From Ixodes scapularis (taxonomy: Eukaryota > Arthropoda > Arachnida > Ixodida > Ixodidae), in the NCBI RefSeq assembly GCF_016920785.2, contig NW_024609879.1:15191145-15255144 (forward strand): DNA of 64,000 bases, in the 5' to 3' direction. Both the position numbers and the translations under genes were made by a program. Numbering within the stretch: the first letter of the stretch is position 1; each line of letters starts with the position of its first letter. Shown in pieces: positions 1 through 9,631 of this stretch. The notes under the pieces were generated by a model, which had not been told where the DNA came from, ran no database searches, and saw nothing but the letters and a program-made list of their open reading frames with translations.

Positions 1-2515
1 TGAGCACAGGCGACGTTCTGAAGGCTCCTAATGCTAAACGAAGTCCGTGATGATGGATGGGGTCTAGTGCCTTAAGAGCTGATTGCCTAGCAGATCCGTA
101 TACAAAGCTACCGTAGTCCAGACGTGAGCGAATCACAGAGCGATAAATTTGTAAAAGACATAGACGATCAGAGCCCCATGTCTTGTGGGACAGAACTTTA
201 AGGAGGTTCAGTGATTTCTGACATTTTATCTTCAGATTCTTTATGTGAGATATGAAGGACAGTTGACGGTCGAAAATAAGACCCAGAAACTTATGCTCCT
301 TCTTTACCGGGATGGGAGTCTGGTGCATTCGTAAGGAAGGCTCTACGGAGATTCCCCTTCTCCGAGAGTAGCAGACACACACAGTCTTATCAGGAGAAAA
401 CCTAAAACCATTTTCGTCTGCCCACTTCAAGAGGTTGTTGACTGCAACTTGGAGTCTACGTTCACAAATGGAAAGATTGCATGATGAAACGGATATCTGG
501 AGATCGTCCACATAAAGAGAGTATTGCACACATGGAGGTATAGACCGGGCTATTGAGTTCATCTTGACTATAAAGAGAGTAACACTCAAGACACCGCCTT
601 GCGGAACTCCAGCCTCCTGAACAAATTCTTTGGAGAGAGCAGTGCCCAACTTCACAAAAAAGGTTCGCTCAGATAAATAGCTCTTTATGATAGCAAGCAA
701 CCTGCCACGTACCCCTACTTCATACAAGTCACGAAGGATTCCATAGCGCCATGCTGTGTCGTATGCCTTCTCCAAGTCGAAAAACACTGACATGCAGTGT
801 TGTTTATTGACAAAAGCCTCACGAATTGTGGTTTCAAGACGCACCAAGTGGTCAACAGTGGAATGGCAGGAACGGAAACCACACTGATTTTTATCTAAAA
901 TGTTTTGTTTTTCTAAGAAGTACATGAGCCTTTTATTAATGATGCGTTCAAATGTCTTGCTTAGGCAACTGGTGAGGGCAATTGGGCGGTAGCTAGATGC
1001 GGACGAAGCGTCCTTCCCGGGTTTCAGAAGTGGTATGACTGTGGCTACCTTCCATGCCAGTGGGAATCTACCCTCTTGCCAGACGCGATTGAAGAGGTAC
1101 AAAATAAGGAGTAGTGTAGAAGGATGAAGGTGAGTAAGCATCCGGTAGTGGATACCATCAGGTCCAGGAGCTGAAGGCTTAGTTGAGCGAAGGACCATTT
1201 CGAGCTCGTGCTGTGTGAGGGGTTGATTGTAAGCCTCGCGAACACCACCTGAGGTCTTCACGGCATGCGCTTCCGCTTGCTCTTTGTATCGAAGAAATGC
1301 AGAGGAAGAGTTTTTGGAACTTGATACATGAGCGAAATGCTGACCAAGAAGATTGGCCTGACCCTCTAGGCTCTCTGGACAGATCCCATTATGGGAAAGA
1401 AGTGGGACTGCGAAAGCATGGTATCGCCCCTCGATCCGATGAACTTTATCCCAGACTTCTTTTAGTGTTGCAGTGCTATTAATTGAAGAGGCATACCCCT
1501 GGAAATTGTCTCGCTTTGACTGGCGGCGAATGTATCTTGCACGAGCTTTCATTTGTTTAAACGCGAGGAGATTACTCTGCGTGGGGTAACGTCGAAAAAT
1601 ACCCCACGCTCTGTTTTGTTTTTTTCTCGATTCAGTGCACTCTTCATTCCACCACGGCTTGGGTCTCCGAGGGAGATGCGTAGAAGTCATAGGAATAGCA
1701 AGAGATGCTGCATAAAGAATAGACTCACTTAACAGTTCTGTAACTTGGTCCACCGAGATTTTGTCAAATGATGTACAGGCAAGCTGCGTTGACTCGGTAA
1801 AAACAGACCAATCTGCTTTCTCGAACTTCCAACGGGCAGTCCGCATCGGCACGGACTTGGGGGGAAAGTTGTTTTTCAAGAAAATTGGAAAGTGATCGCT
1901 TCCATGTGGGTTAGTATCTGCGACCCACGTAAAAGAAGTAAAAATGGAAGCGCTACCGATGGAAAGATCAATACACGAGTATGATAATGAGGATGGGCTA
2001 AAATAAGTTGGTTCTCCCGTGTTAAAAAGGCAAAGTGAGTGAGACATTAAAATTGATTCTATCATTCGACCACGGGCGTCAACGTGGTCGCTACCCCATA
2101 GAGAGTTGTGGGCATTAAAATCTCCAAGTAAAAGAAAGGGCTCCGGAAGTTGGAGTAAAAGATTATTAAAATCATTTGTCGAAAATGTAAAAGAAGGAGG
2201 AATGTACAAAGAACAAACAGTCACTACTTTGTGAAGAAGGAGACGTACCGCTACTGCCTCTAGTGCAGTATTAAGAGCGATTTCGGAACAGGGAAGGTGC
2301 CTTGGGACAACCACTGCAACTCCTCCTGCAGAAATACACGCATCCTCTCGGTCTTTTCTAAAAATATGGTAGCGTCTAAGAAAGTTAGTATGCTTTGAAC
2401 TGAGATGCGTTTCTTGTAAACATAAAGCATGTGGGCGGTGTTGCTCCAGGAGGAACTCAATATCATCAAAATTCCTCAGTAGACCTCGGCAATTCCACTG
2501 AATGATCGCCGTCAT
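1..2515 (-). CDS. LINE ORF2 polyprotein, endonuclease-reverse transcriptase (3' end outside window)
   Basis: Starts at the ATG at 2515 (MTAIIQWNCRGLLRN, the usual N-terminus of this family). I read every codon to position 2 and found no stop, 838 codons, so the frame is open to the edge. The APE-type endonuclease spans roughly residues 1-220, with QETH near residue 35, GDFNAHN at 131-137 and the SDH motif whose Asp and His are residues 207-208. A linker has Arg/Lys-rich stretches. The reverse transcriptase follows from about residue 440, with the APGPDG motif, the FFDLEKAYD motif, GVPQGG, and catalytic YVDD at 668-671 (bases 503-514). The product nicks target DNA and primes reverse transcription at the nick. 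The RNase H domain seen in copies B and D should lie beyond position 1. The frame is easily missed because it has no stop in the window. Confidence 0.93.
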   Translation of the reverse strand, partial: MTAIIQWNCRGLLRNFDDIEFLLEQHRPHALCLQETHLSSKHTNFLRRYHIFRKDREDACISAGGVAVVVPRHLPCSEIALNTALEAVAVRLLLHKVVTVCSLYIPPSFTFSTNDFNNLLLQLPEPFLLLGDFNAHNSLWGSDHVDARGRMIESILMSHSLCLFNTGEPTYFSPSSLSYSCIDLSIGSASIFTSFTWVADTNPHGSDHFPIFLKNNFPPKSVPMRTARWKFEKADWSVFTESTQLACTSFDKISVDQVTELLSESILYAASLAIPMTSTHLPRRPKPWWNEECTESRKKQNRAWGIFRRYPTQSNLLAFKQMKARARYIRRQSKRDNFQGYASSINSTATLKEVWDKVHRIEGRYHAFAVPLLSHNGICPESLEGQANLLGQHFAHVSSSKNSSSAFLRYKEQAEAHAVKTSGGVREAYNQPLTQHELEMVLRSTKPSAPGPDGIHYRMLTHLHPSTLLLILYLFNRVWQEGRFPLAWKVATVIPLLKPGKDASSASSYRPIALTSCLSKTFERIINKRLMYFLEKQNILDKNQCGFRSCHSTVDHLVRLETTIREAFVNKQHCMSVFFDLEKAYDTAWRYGILRDLYEVGVRGRLLAIIKSYLSERTFFVKLGTALSKEFVQEAGVPQGGVLSVTLFIVKMNSIARSIPPCVQYSLYVDDLQISVSSCNLSICERRLQVAVNNLLKWADENGFRFSPDKTVCVCYSRRRGISVEPSLRMHQTPIPVKKEHKFLGLIFDRQLSFISHIKNLKIKCQKSLNLLKVLSHKTWGSDRLCLLQIYRSVIRSRLDYGSFVYGSARQSALKALDPIHHHGLRLALGAFRTSPVL

Positions 2516-2575
2516 TCTTTATAAAATTTTAACTATCAGAGGAGCGATGGAAAAAGGGGTGATGTATGTGATGCT

Positions 2576-3985
2576 TCATTTAGGAGGGAAAACTGGTGTT
2601 TTCCCTTTATGTTTTGGTTTCTGGGTCTGCCACTCCATATCCTCTGAATCTGGTTCTGGGCCAGAAAGGTCGCCTGTCTCTACAGTTTTTTCTGCTTCTA
2701 GGGACTTCTTGGCAGGCCTACCGGAGGCCTTAGAGTTGTCTACGGATCGTAAGGGCAACCCACGGCCCCTGCATTGAGCTGATGGGGTAGCGGTCGACGT
2801 GCTAGGTCGGCCCACAGTCCCGCCGGTATCGTCTGTTGCACGTGGCACGTGCTGCCTCCTAGACGGGGAAGTTCTCCCCGGGGAGGAGGAGCGAGACGCT
2901 CGCTCTGTTGCCTGAGGGGAGGGACCAGGAGGCAGGGACGAAGGCGTGACCTCCGTTGCTGCTGCGGCTCCTATGTCCTTGGTGCGACTAGGTGGCTCTG
3001 CTGCTTTCGCAGCTGAGATAGAATGCCCAGGAAGCGCAAGCTTTAGCCTGGGCGTAGAGGACTGCAGTGGCTTCCCGTGGTCTGAAAAAGACACCTGGGT
3101 CGCCACTGATACCTTAGACGGTGCAGGTCCTCTGCTGGACACCGCCTCGGCAAAAGAGCCTCTCTGGAAAGCAGAGAGGCGGCGCTTTGCATCCTGGTAG
3201 GAAATGTTTTCTTTCACCTTGAGAGCAAGTATTTCTTTTTCTTTTTTAAAGTGGTTACATGATCGAGAGTAGGCAGGATGGTCAGCATTGCAGTTTGCAC
3301 ATTTATAGTCAAGGTTGCAGTCATCAGCGGTATGGTCAATTCCGCTGCACCGTGCACAGGTCTCACGACCACGGCACGCTCGTGAACCGTGACCGTACCG
3401 CTGGCAGCGAAAGCAGCGTAGCGGGTTGGGGACATACGGCCGCACTTTGCAGTTGATGTAACCTGCCTTTACAGTAGGGGGCAGCGCGTTTTTCTCGAAT
3501 GTTAGTATTACATGTTTGGTGGGTCGTTCCTCACCATCCTTACGAATTTTAATTCGTTTTGCGGCCACGACACCTTGAGTGCTTAGACCCTCCACGATTT
3601 CCTCCTCAGAACTGGTTACAAGGTCATCCTCTGATATCACACCGCGAATGGTGTTTAACGTACGGTGTGCAGATGCAGTCACTTTGAGGTCATGTATCAT
3701 TTTCAGATTAAGCAAAGCAGTTGCCTGATATCTTTCATAAATCTCGACAAGAAGGTCACCGGAAAAAAGCTTCTTTGCTTCATAATTTGCCCCGAGCGTG
3801 TTTTGGAGAGTTTTGGCAACAAGGAATGGAGATAGTTTTGACAGCGGCTTAGAAGTGTCGTCGGAGTGTAAGATGAAAAATCTTGTGAAGTGGTCGTCTG
3901 AGTTGTCTAGTTTTAGAAATGTTGAAAGTGGTTCGGTCCGGCCTCTTTTCGGAGGCCGATCAGGTTGTTTCAGCTTGGAACCCAT
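2576..3985 (-). CDS. LINE ORF1 gag-like nucleic-acid-binding protein
   Basis: 469 residues starting MGSKLKQPDRPPKRGRTEP, uninterrupted. The N-terminal half resembles the RNA-binding region conserved in copies B and D (TLNTIRGVISEDDL near residues 110-125). Three zinc knuckles follow at about residues 190-245: CX2CX4HX4C (CFRCQRYGHGSRAC), CX2CX4HX4C, then a variant CX2CX3HX6C. The C-terminal ~200 residues are Ser/Pro/Arg-rich and low complexity. In this family ORF1 coats the LINE RNA to form the retrotransposition particle. The ORF2 start lies 60 bp downstream on the same strand, so ORF2 is probably translated by reinitiation or internal entry (inference). Confidence 0.92.
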   Translation of the reverse strand: MGSKLKQPDRPPKRGRTEPLSTFLKLDNSDDHFTRFFILHSDDTSKPLSKLSPFLVAKTLQNTLGANYEAKKLFSGDLLVEIYERYQATALLNLKMIHDLKVTASAHRTLNTIRGVISEDDLVTSSEEEIVEGLSTQGVVAAKRIKIRKDGEERPTKHVILTFEKNALPPTVKAGYINCKVRPYVPNPLRCFRCQRYGHGSRACRGRETCARCSGIDHTADDCNLDYKCANCNADHPAYSRSCNHFKKEKEILALKVKENISYQDAKRRLSAFQRGSFAEAVSSRGPAPSKVSVATQVSFSDHGKPLQSSTPRLKLALPGHSISAAKAAEPPSRTKDIGAAAATEVTPSSLPPGPSPQATERASRSSSPGRTSPSRRQHVPRATDDTGGTVGRPSTSTATPSAQCRGRGLPLRSVDNSKASGRPAKKSLEAEKTVETGDLSGPEPDSEDMEWQTQKPKHKGKTPVFPPK

Positions 3986-4525
3986 AAGAGGGGAATGGTG
4001 TTCGGAAACTGTGGTGCACCGCCCACCACCGAGCCCAACAAGGGAATAGGTAACGCTTCATAACAAGATGGGCTTGGCTGAAGACGTTACTCTATTAGTG
4101 CTGCCAAGTCTCTATAACCAGGTGTGGTTTTGGACAAGAGGTCTTTCACCACCCAAGGTTAGCCCTTGCCGCCAAAGGAGTTGAAAAAAGAAAGAAGAGA
4201 AATGAGATGAGTGAAAAGGAGGAGCAGACAAAAGTGAAAGTAGAGAGGGGACAGTAGAAGTGGCGACTAGACTGAATCATCCTGGCCGGGCCTTACCAGG
4301 ACTCCCGTCTATGAGAAGCGGGGGCCGAAGTGGTGTATTGCCTCGCCCGGGGGGCCCCGAAGGGTCCAAACCTACCCCGGGCTCGGCTCAACCACCAGGA
4401 TGCCCTTTTCCCCAGACACGGGAAAGCCACGCACAGCCAGACGTGGGCGGGAGAACCCGCATGGCTCGGGGTCCGTGGAGACGCCACTCTCCAAACACCT
4501 GCTTTCACAGGTGCCCCCTGCGGGG
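3986..4525 (-). promoter_or_regulatory. 5' UTR and presumed internal promoter of LINE copy A
   Basis: About 540 bp upstream of ORF1 that recurs upstream of ORF1 in copies B (35544-36186) and D (59962-60507) and in part in C (44600-44700). The outer ~270 bp (4260-4525) is strongly GC-rich and conserved across all four, with the shared 5' terminus CCCCGCAGGGGGCACC read on the minus strand. LINEs of this kind carry an internal promoter at their 5' end; I see no TATA box. Open frames on either strand here are by-products of the GC-rich sequence. Confidence 0.7.
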
Positions 4526-5440
4526 AAATCATTCTGGCTTGCAATCTTAAGGTCAAAACAACAAACGCTAAGTGTGGATAACTATTTCGCCAATCAAAAA
4601 AAGCTACCATTACCCATGGCACTGTTAGAAATTTAGCACACAAAACTTATCATTGCCATTTTTTAACTTTTAGTAACGAGTAACAAACTTCAAATACACG
4701 TGTGCTTGCGCCATCTTGGCGGCCTCTTCTGTTGTTGCCAACTGTGGCCTTCTTCTCCGTCGCTTCCAGCGGTATCTTGTTTTTTACCGCTGTCTTTGGT
4801 GGTCCGTGCCAGCAATTGCTAACACTACCATTATGACCTTGGAAACGTCCTTGTTTCTCCTATTGTTGTCAGCTTCTTCACCTTAGCAACTCCTTGATCC
4901 ATCGCGATAGTTGCCGGCATTCCGATGCTTGGAACAATGTCCTTTCGCTGAAAAATTATGCTAACGCTTCGTTCGAGCTCGACGCTTGCCTACCAAACTT
5001 ACTGAAAAGAAGTTCTGTGTGATTCTTCCTTGCGTTTAATTTTAACAAGTTGCTCTTGCACAAATGGTTAAAACCTTTGGAGCATCTCATCACCGCTGTT
5101 CATAATCTGGAAAGTGTCATCAAACTTAAAGGCCGACGACTGAGCAGAGGTTATAAATTTCTCCTTTCCATCTCAGAAAGAAGGAAACCCCTCCTCCTCT
5201 TTGAGGAGAGTACCTTCCAGACTCGCTCTCTTTGGGGGAGGGGGAGAGTAAAGTGCGAGGAGGAATGGAGAGGGGGTCATTGGGAACCCGTTTTCCGTCA
5301 AGCAGAAAGTGTTGCCTGCTCGTCGGCTTTTAAAGTAGTCCTACTGAAAAAAACCATTTGGCGCCTATATGAAAATAAACGGGTCCATAACGGTAACAGT
5401 TTAACCATACCGGTCACCAGTTTGTCAAAGGGGTCGCCCG
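4526..5440. other. Unannotated flank
   Basis: I see no coding gene, RNA gene or repeat boundary. An open frame from 5050 to 5631 on the plus strand looks like chance plus read-through of the 21 bp repeat that follows. Confidence 0.5.
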
Positions 5441-5640
5441 TATGGCTCAAACGGGTCCCCCGTATGAGCCATAACGGTCACCTATTTGGACAAACAGGTC
5501 ACTCCTTTGGCAAACGGGTCGCTCCTCTGGGCAAATGGGTCGCTCGTCTGGGCAAATGGGCGACTCGTTTGGGCAAACTTGTCGCACGTTTGCTCAAACC
5601 GGTGACCATGTTCCAAACTGTACCGGTTTAATCAAACGGC
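5440..5640. repeat. Degenerate ~21 bp tandem repeat
   Basis: About six to eight imperfect units of the form GGTCGCTCGTCTGGGCAAATG run through this stretch, drifting to CAAACGGGT-rich words at the edges. Because 21 is a multiple of 3, a plus-strand frame reads a seven-residue repeat (GKWVARL, GKWATRL, GKLVARL). Similar CAAACGGGT/ACCGGTTT words recur at 8500-8825, so the two tracts may be related. Confidence 0.75.
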
Positions 5641-6476
5641 TCTCCGGAGCCCGTTTGATATTGAACGTACAGATCGGCGGCGTGGGCACGCCTAGCGTTT
5701 CAGCCGTGGAAGCCAATGTTTCCGGAAGGCTGGGAGCGCCGGTTTATCGATTTCAGATCGTCCGCGTACTGCAAGTAATTATATTTATATTTCCATTGCG
5801 CTGATGTTCGCTTATACTGCAACTAAAACTAACACTTTTTTTTTGTTTTACGTAAACGCGCGACGTTGCTGAGCCGATATTTTTGACAGAACTTTAAAAC
5901 TTTGCCCATCTTTGTTGCCTCAATTTACTTATTCAGCTCGAATCTCTCTCGCAGACGACGTGACCACGTGAAAGAATGTACGTCTAGACTCCGTTTCACT
6001 TTAATTCAAGACGCAGCGAAGGTAGCACGCGTACACGCGGCTGCAAGAACATCGAGCATAGCGAGAGCACGCCCGCCGTTGCAGCAGTCAAACTACGAGC
6101 TCGCGCTGAGTACTTTCTTCGCTCGGGCGCAAGCCGAGCTTCTGGCCGCCCCGCCGCCCTTTCCAAGGTACGAGCCTGCTAAAATGCGCGCGCGCGCGCG
6201 TATGTTTTTTGACGCTACAAAAACAGATCTCACTGGAATGCCTGGGGAGAGGGAGAGGGGCTGTACCGATGGTCCCGGCGCCTTGACCTCGCCTCCTTCC
6301 TCCTATCTTGTCACCCCTGTCACGTGACCCACAGCAGCGCGCGAGCTACACGCTGATAAGCATCAAGGGAAGGGCGCGCCTTGCAGCCGCTTTTTAGAGC
6401 GCAGCTCTTAGGGGCCCGTTTCCGGCTTGAGCGGCGTCGCCGTTGGCGTCGCCGTCGCCGTCGGCGTCGGCGTAAC

Positions 6477-6606
6477 CGCGCGGTGCATCATGGGAAATGT
6501 CCCATAATGCACCGCGCGAGCCCCCCACCGGGGTCACGTGACCTCGTGGGGGGGGGGGGGGGGCACGTGGCCCCGGTGCATCATGGGAAATGTCCCATAA
6601 TGCACC
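6477..6606. repeat. Duplicated hairpin-forming palindrome
   Basis: A 32 bp imperfect palindrome, GGTGCATCATGGGAAATGTC followed by CCATAATGCACC, occurs at 6482-6513 and again at 6575-6606, 93 bp apart. In the first copy the stem extends into CGCGCG on both sides (6477-6518), giving an 18 bp stem with mismatches only at one central pair. The sequence after each palindrome (CCACCGGGGTCACGTGACCTCGTGGG) is duplicated too, so this is a tandem duplication of a ~93 bp unit. Confidence 0.85.
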
Positions 6607-6718
6607 GCGCGAGCCCCCCACCGGGGTCACGTGACCTCGTGGGGGCACGTGACCCCCCCCCCCGAGGTCACGTGACTCCCCTGAGGTCACGTGACCCCTG
6701 CCGATGTCACGTGACCCC
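6525..6718. repeat. Cluster of GTCACGTGAC palindromes
   Basis: The 10 bp palindrome GTCACGTGAC occurs about five times in under 200 bp (near 6532, 6626, 6667, 6684, 6707), with more CACGTG cores between, and again at 6321 and 7549. It matches E-box sites of the MITF/TFE type in animals, but here it is part of repetitive DNA and regulatory function is not shown. Confidence 0.75.
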
Positions 6719-6720
6719 CC

Positions 6721-7530
6721 AATGACGTCATCGTCACTGATGACGTCACCGGCATCTACATCGTCATCGTCATCATCACTGATGACGTCACCGGCATCCA
6801 CATCGTCATCGTCATCATCACTGATGACGTCACCGGCATCCACATCGCCATCGTCATCATCACTGGTGACGTCACCGACATCCGCATCGTCATCGTCATC
6901 ATCACTGATGACGTTACCGACATCCGCATCGTCATCGTCATCATCACTGATGACGTCATCAGTGACGTCACTGATGTCGTCACCGGCATCCACATCGTCA
7001 TCATCATCGTCACTGATGACGTCACCAGCATCCGCATCGTCATCGTCATCATCACTGATGACGTCACCGGCATCCGCATCGTCATCGTCATCATCACTGA
7101 TGACGTCACCGGCATCCGCATCGTCATCGTCATCATCACTGATGACGTTACCGACATCCGCATCGTCATCGTCATCATCACTGATGACGTCATCAGTGAC
7201 GTCACTGATGTCGTCACCGGCATCCACATCGTCATCGTCATCGTCACTGATGACGTCACCAGCATCCGCATCGTCATCGTCATCATCTCTGATGACGTCA
7301 CCGGCATCCGCATCGTCATCGTCATCATCACTGATGACGTTACCAACATCCGCATCGTCATCGTAATCATCACTGATGACGTCATCAGTGACGTCACTGA
7401 TGTCGTCACCGGCATCCACATCGTCATCGTCATCATCACTGGTGAAGTCATCAGTGACGTCACTAATGACGTCATCGGTACCCGCATCGTCATCGTCACT
7501 GATGACGTCATCAGTGACGTCAGTGATGAC
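6721..7530. repeat. 42 bp minisatellite rich in TGACGTCA (CRE-like) palindromes
   Basis: Tandem units of about 42 bp, each built from GATGACGTCACCGGCATCCG plus CATCGTCATCGTCATCATCACT. Most units contain the palindrome TGACGTCA, the animal CREB/ATF site, or a one-base variant. A spacer block containing GTCATCAGTGACGTCACTGATG recurs at about 6957, 7191 and 7383: spacings of 234 and 192 bp, differing by exactly one 42 bp unit. This is a higher-order repeat with gain or loss of a single unit. The period is divisible by 3, so five of the six frames stay open or nearly so, giving Asp-rich (minus) and Ser-rich (plus) frames that I do not call genes. Confidence 0.9.
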
Positions 7531-7639
7531 ATCATCGGCATTTGGGGGTCACGTGACCCCCCTGGTTAGTTGAACCCCCCCCCCAGTGCCCTTCCCTCCT
7601 CCTCCTCAAGAGCTGCGCTCTAATTCGGCGTTACAGGGA

Positions 7640-8490
7640 GTTGTAAGCGGCTTTCACTTTTTTTCTTTGTCTGCTTGTTGTCAGTTGCTGCTCGAAGTTC
7701 GCTCGTCATACCTGCTTCAATCTGTCGCCTAACCCTGCGGTCTTATTAGGATGTCTCTCGACAACGTATTGGATGTGCACCAAAGCTATCAGTGTTCGAA
7801 AACTCCTACGCCTATATTGGCAACAAGCGATTCTTCAAAGAAATCAGGAATTCTTACGGTTTGGTTGGGTTCGGCAAATGACAGCTTATGCGCCACATCG
7901 TGTTGAAACTTCCAAGGAGCCATTCCCTCTCGTTTGTGTTTGTGTGGTTGTCCTGCTTTGACCGTGTCGACAAATATCACGGATTACATCTTTCAAGTCC
8001 GATATTTTTTATGATAAGTGCACTGCAACCTACTTCTTGGCAACGATTGACCGTTCTTCTACTCATACTCTTCCAGATTATCCATATAATTATGCAGCCA
8101 CTATTCTCGCGGCAGCCGGGCAAATAATTTCCCAAAAGTCTACCTTCATAGTCTAGAATTACCTCGGTTCTTGTTTGCTTTGCTATCTTCTCAGTTGTAT
8201 AAAACCTTAGAGTGCCTCTCACATTTTACAGATCGCTAACACGTTTGTACTTGCCTACAGAAGACGTAATAAACTTTGAGGAGAATTGAAAACAATCTTT
8301 TGTGTCTGTTTTTTTGTCCATCTGCAAGCACCTACGTGAGCACATTTGTTCGACGTGTTTCCTCCATGTTATAAATAGGTTTATGAGTTTCGGAACGTGT
8401 TAAATACGTTTAAGATAACCAACCTACCAGACGATCCCCATTTAGGGCTAGCGCATAATTTCCCGATTTGAATGGCACGTTCAAACGTGT
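7640..8490. other. Unannotated interval
   Basis: No supported gene. Short open frames on both strands (for example 7773-7961 and 7789-7980) overlap each other and resemble nothing I recognise. The interval lies between the TIR element and a GGTTC/ACCGG repeat tract. Confidence 0.4.
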
Positions 8491-8499
8491 GGTCACGTG

Positions 8500-8825
8500 C
8501 AAGGTCGAACGGGCACCCGTATCAAACGGGCACCTGTATCAAACGGGCATCAGTATCATATGGTACCGTTTCGAACGGGTACCGTTTCAAACGGGTACCC
8601 GTATCCCATAATCACGTTTGATCCAAACAGGTCGACAAGTTTGCACCCGTTACATAGAAACGGGTCGACCCGTTTGAATTTCAAACAGAGTGTCGAACCG
8701 AAATTTTTATCGGTTCGGTTCTGGTTCGGGTTCATGGCTTTCGGTTCGGTTCCGGTTCAGTTCCGGGGAGCAAAAAATAACGGTTCAAACCGGTTCGAAC
8801 CGGTTCGAACCGGTTTGAACCGTTA
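8500..8825. repeat. Degenerate CAAACGGGTAC / CGGTTCGGTTC repeat tract
   Basis: The first half is imperfect repeats of ATCAAACGGGCACCTGT-like words. The second half is CGGTTC and CCGGTTCGAA words, ending in a run of alternating AACCGGTTCG. Tracts of the same flavour appear at 13216-13372, including the shared strings GTTCGGTTCCGGTTCAGTTCC and AAAATAACGGTTC. Confidence 0.8.
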
Positions 8826-8829
8826 AATT

Positions 8830-9620
8830 GAGAATATATCTTTCGCGTTGTTCTGGTAATATACACTATTTACGCCGTGAAACGATTAACTATATAGTTT
8901 CTTCGATCGTCCGTGCAATTTACTTTTGTTTTTAGCTGCCAAAAATATTAAATTCAGTTATGTAATTTCGACGCAAGAGTAGGAAAAAGTCTACATTAAC
9001 ATACATAACGTCGTGTTCATACGACTCCACATCCCTTTGTTTACCAGTAACATATATTTTACCTGAATCAAAATGTTTAAGTACAGGAGTAAAGAGTTGA
9101 GCTTGTTGGTACATACCTGTAAATAGATCAGCTTCAAATTCAGAACTATACTGTATTTTATTGTGCTTTCTTCGTGTTTAAGTAAAATTCTAAAGTTAAA
9201 GCTTATCTATTTACACGGTATAAAATGTTGTCGCGAAGTGTGGTAGGTTGCCTAAAATACCCGTGATTGGTACAACTTTGTGTCGCAGTGTTAAAAATGA
9301 AATCGTGATTGTGTCCTTGAACTAAGGATTTAATACATCACATAAAATTATGAAATGAGCACCTCGGTGCTCATGCTAATTATGAAATAAGGTTTACGAA
9401 ATACACTTCACAATATATATGTATATGATGACGACACAACTGAGCTAAAAGCAATGAAATTTTCAGAATGTAACAAAAGTTTTAGGATAATTCCTTTCAG
9501 TTTATTCTTTATAGAAGCACCAAGCGGGCAATCCAAATGCTTGTTGTTCTAACCAAACATTGTTTACACTCAGCACCGCATGCATGCCACTAATCATGCA
9601 GCAAGAAGTAATCGCAATTG
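8830..9620. other. AT-rich unannotated interval
   Basis: AT-rich sequence with no supported coding frame, RNA or clear repeat. It ends at the hAT-like element. Confidence 0.4.
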
Positions 9621-9631
9621 TTCACTCTAAT

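Larger units (their letters stand above)
1..4525 (-). mobile_element. I-like LINE copy A, 5' part (runs off the left edge)
   Basis: Non-LTR retrotransposon read from 4525 down to 1: 5' UTR (3986-4525), ORF1 (2576-3985), 60 bp spacer, ORF2 (from 2515 to beyond the window). The 5' end, ending at the run CCTGCGGGG, is shared with copies B, C and D in this window, which marks the element boundary. ORF1 with three CCHC knuckles plus an ORF2 with endonuclease and reverse transcriptase, and RNase H in copies B and D, fits the I group of LINEs; the Jockey clade normally lacks RNase H. Both ORFs are uninterrupted here, unlike the other three copies, so this is probably the youngest copy. The 3' end and any target duplication lie outside the window. 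Confidence 0.93.
6395..7622. mobile_element. TIR-bounded non-autonomous element 1, carrying the CRE minisatellite
   Basis: TAGAGCGCAGCTCTT at 6395-6409 and its exact reverse complement at 7608-7622 form a 15 bp perfect terminal inverted repeat. The subterminal sequence just inside each end matches, in reverse orientation, the element at 28337-28856: 6410-6450 matches 28625-28670, and 7575-7640 matches 28324-28375. The end also resembles the element at 11226-11471. Some flanking bases outside the 15 bp repeat are shared between copies, so the true ends may lie a few tens of bases further out, and I could not define a target duplication. No transposase is encoded. The interior is G/C homopolymer, CACGTG palindromes and the 42 bp minisatellite. 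Confidence 0.7.

Noticed and set aside
4260..4643. Several overlapping open frames in the LINE 5' UTR (also 35855-36245, 44408-44770, 60221-60656)
   Set aside because: They are the same GC-rich UTR sequence in four places, open on both strands, and do not start at the conserved ORF1 ATG.
5050..5631. 193-codon plus-strand frame with a seven-residue repeat
   Set aside because: The second half is the 21 bp tandem repeat, the first half has no family resemblance, and there is no start or splice context of note.
6394..7541. Long Asp-rich (minus) and Ser-rich (plus) open frames, up to 341 codons
   Set aside because: They exist because the 42 bp repeat is a multiple of 3 and lacks stops. Several frames on both strands are open at once, and the translation is pure repeat.
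7773..8222. Small gene with overlapping 60-80 codon frames
   Set aside because: Frames overlap on opposite strands, no recognised domain and no conserved splice or start context.
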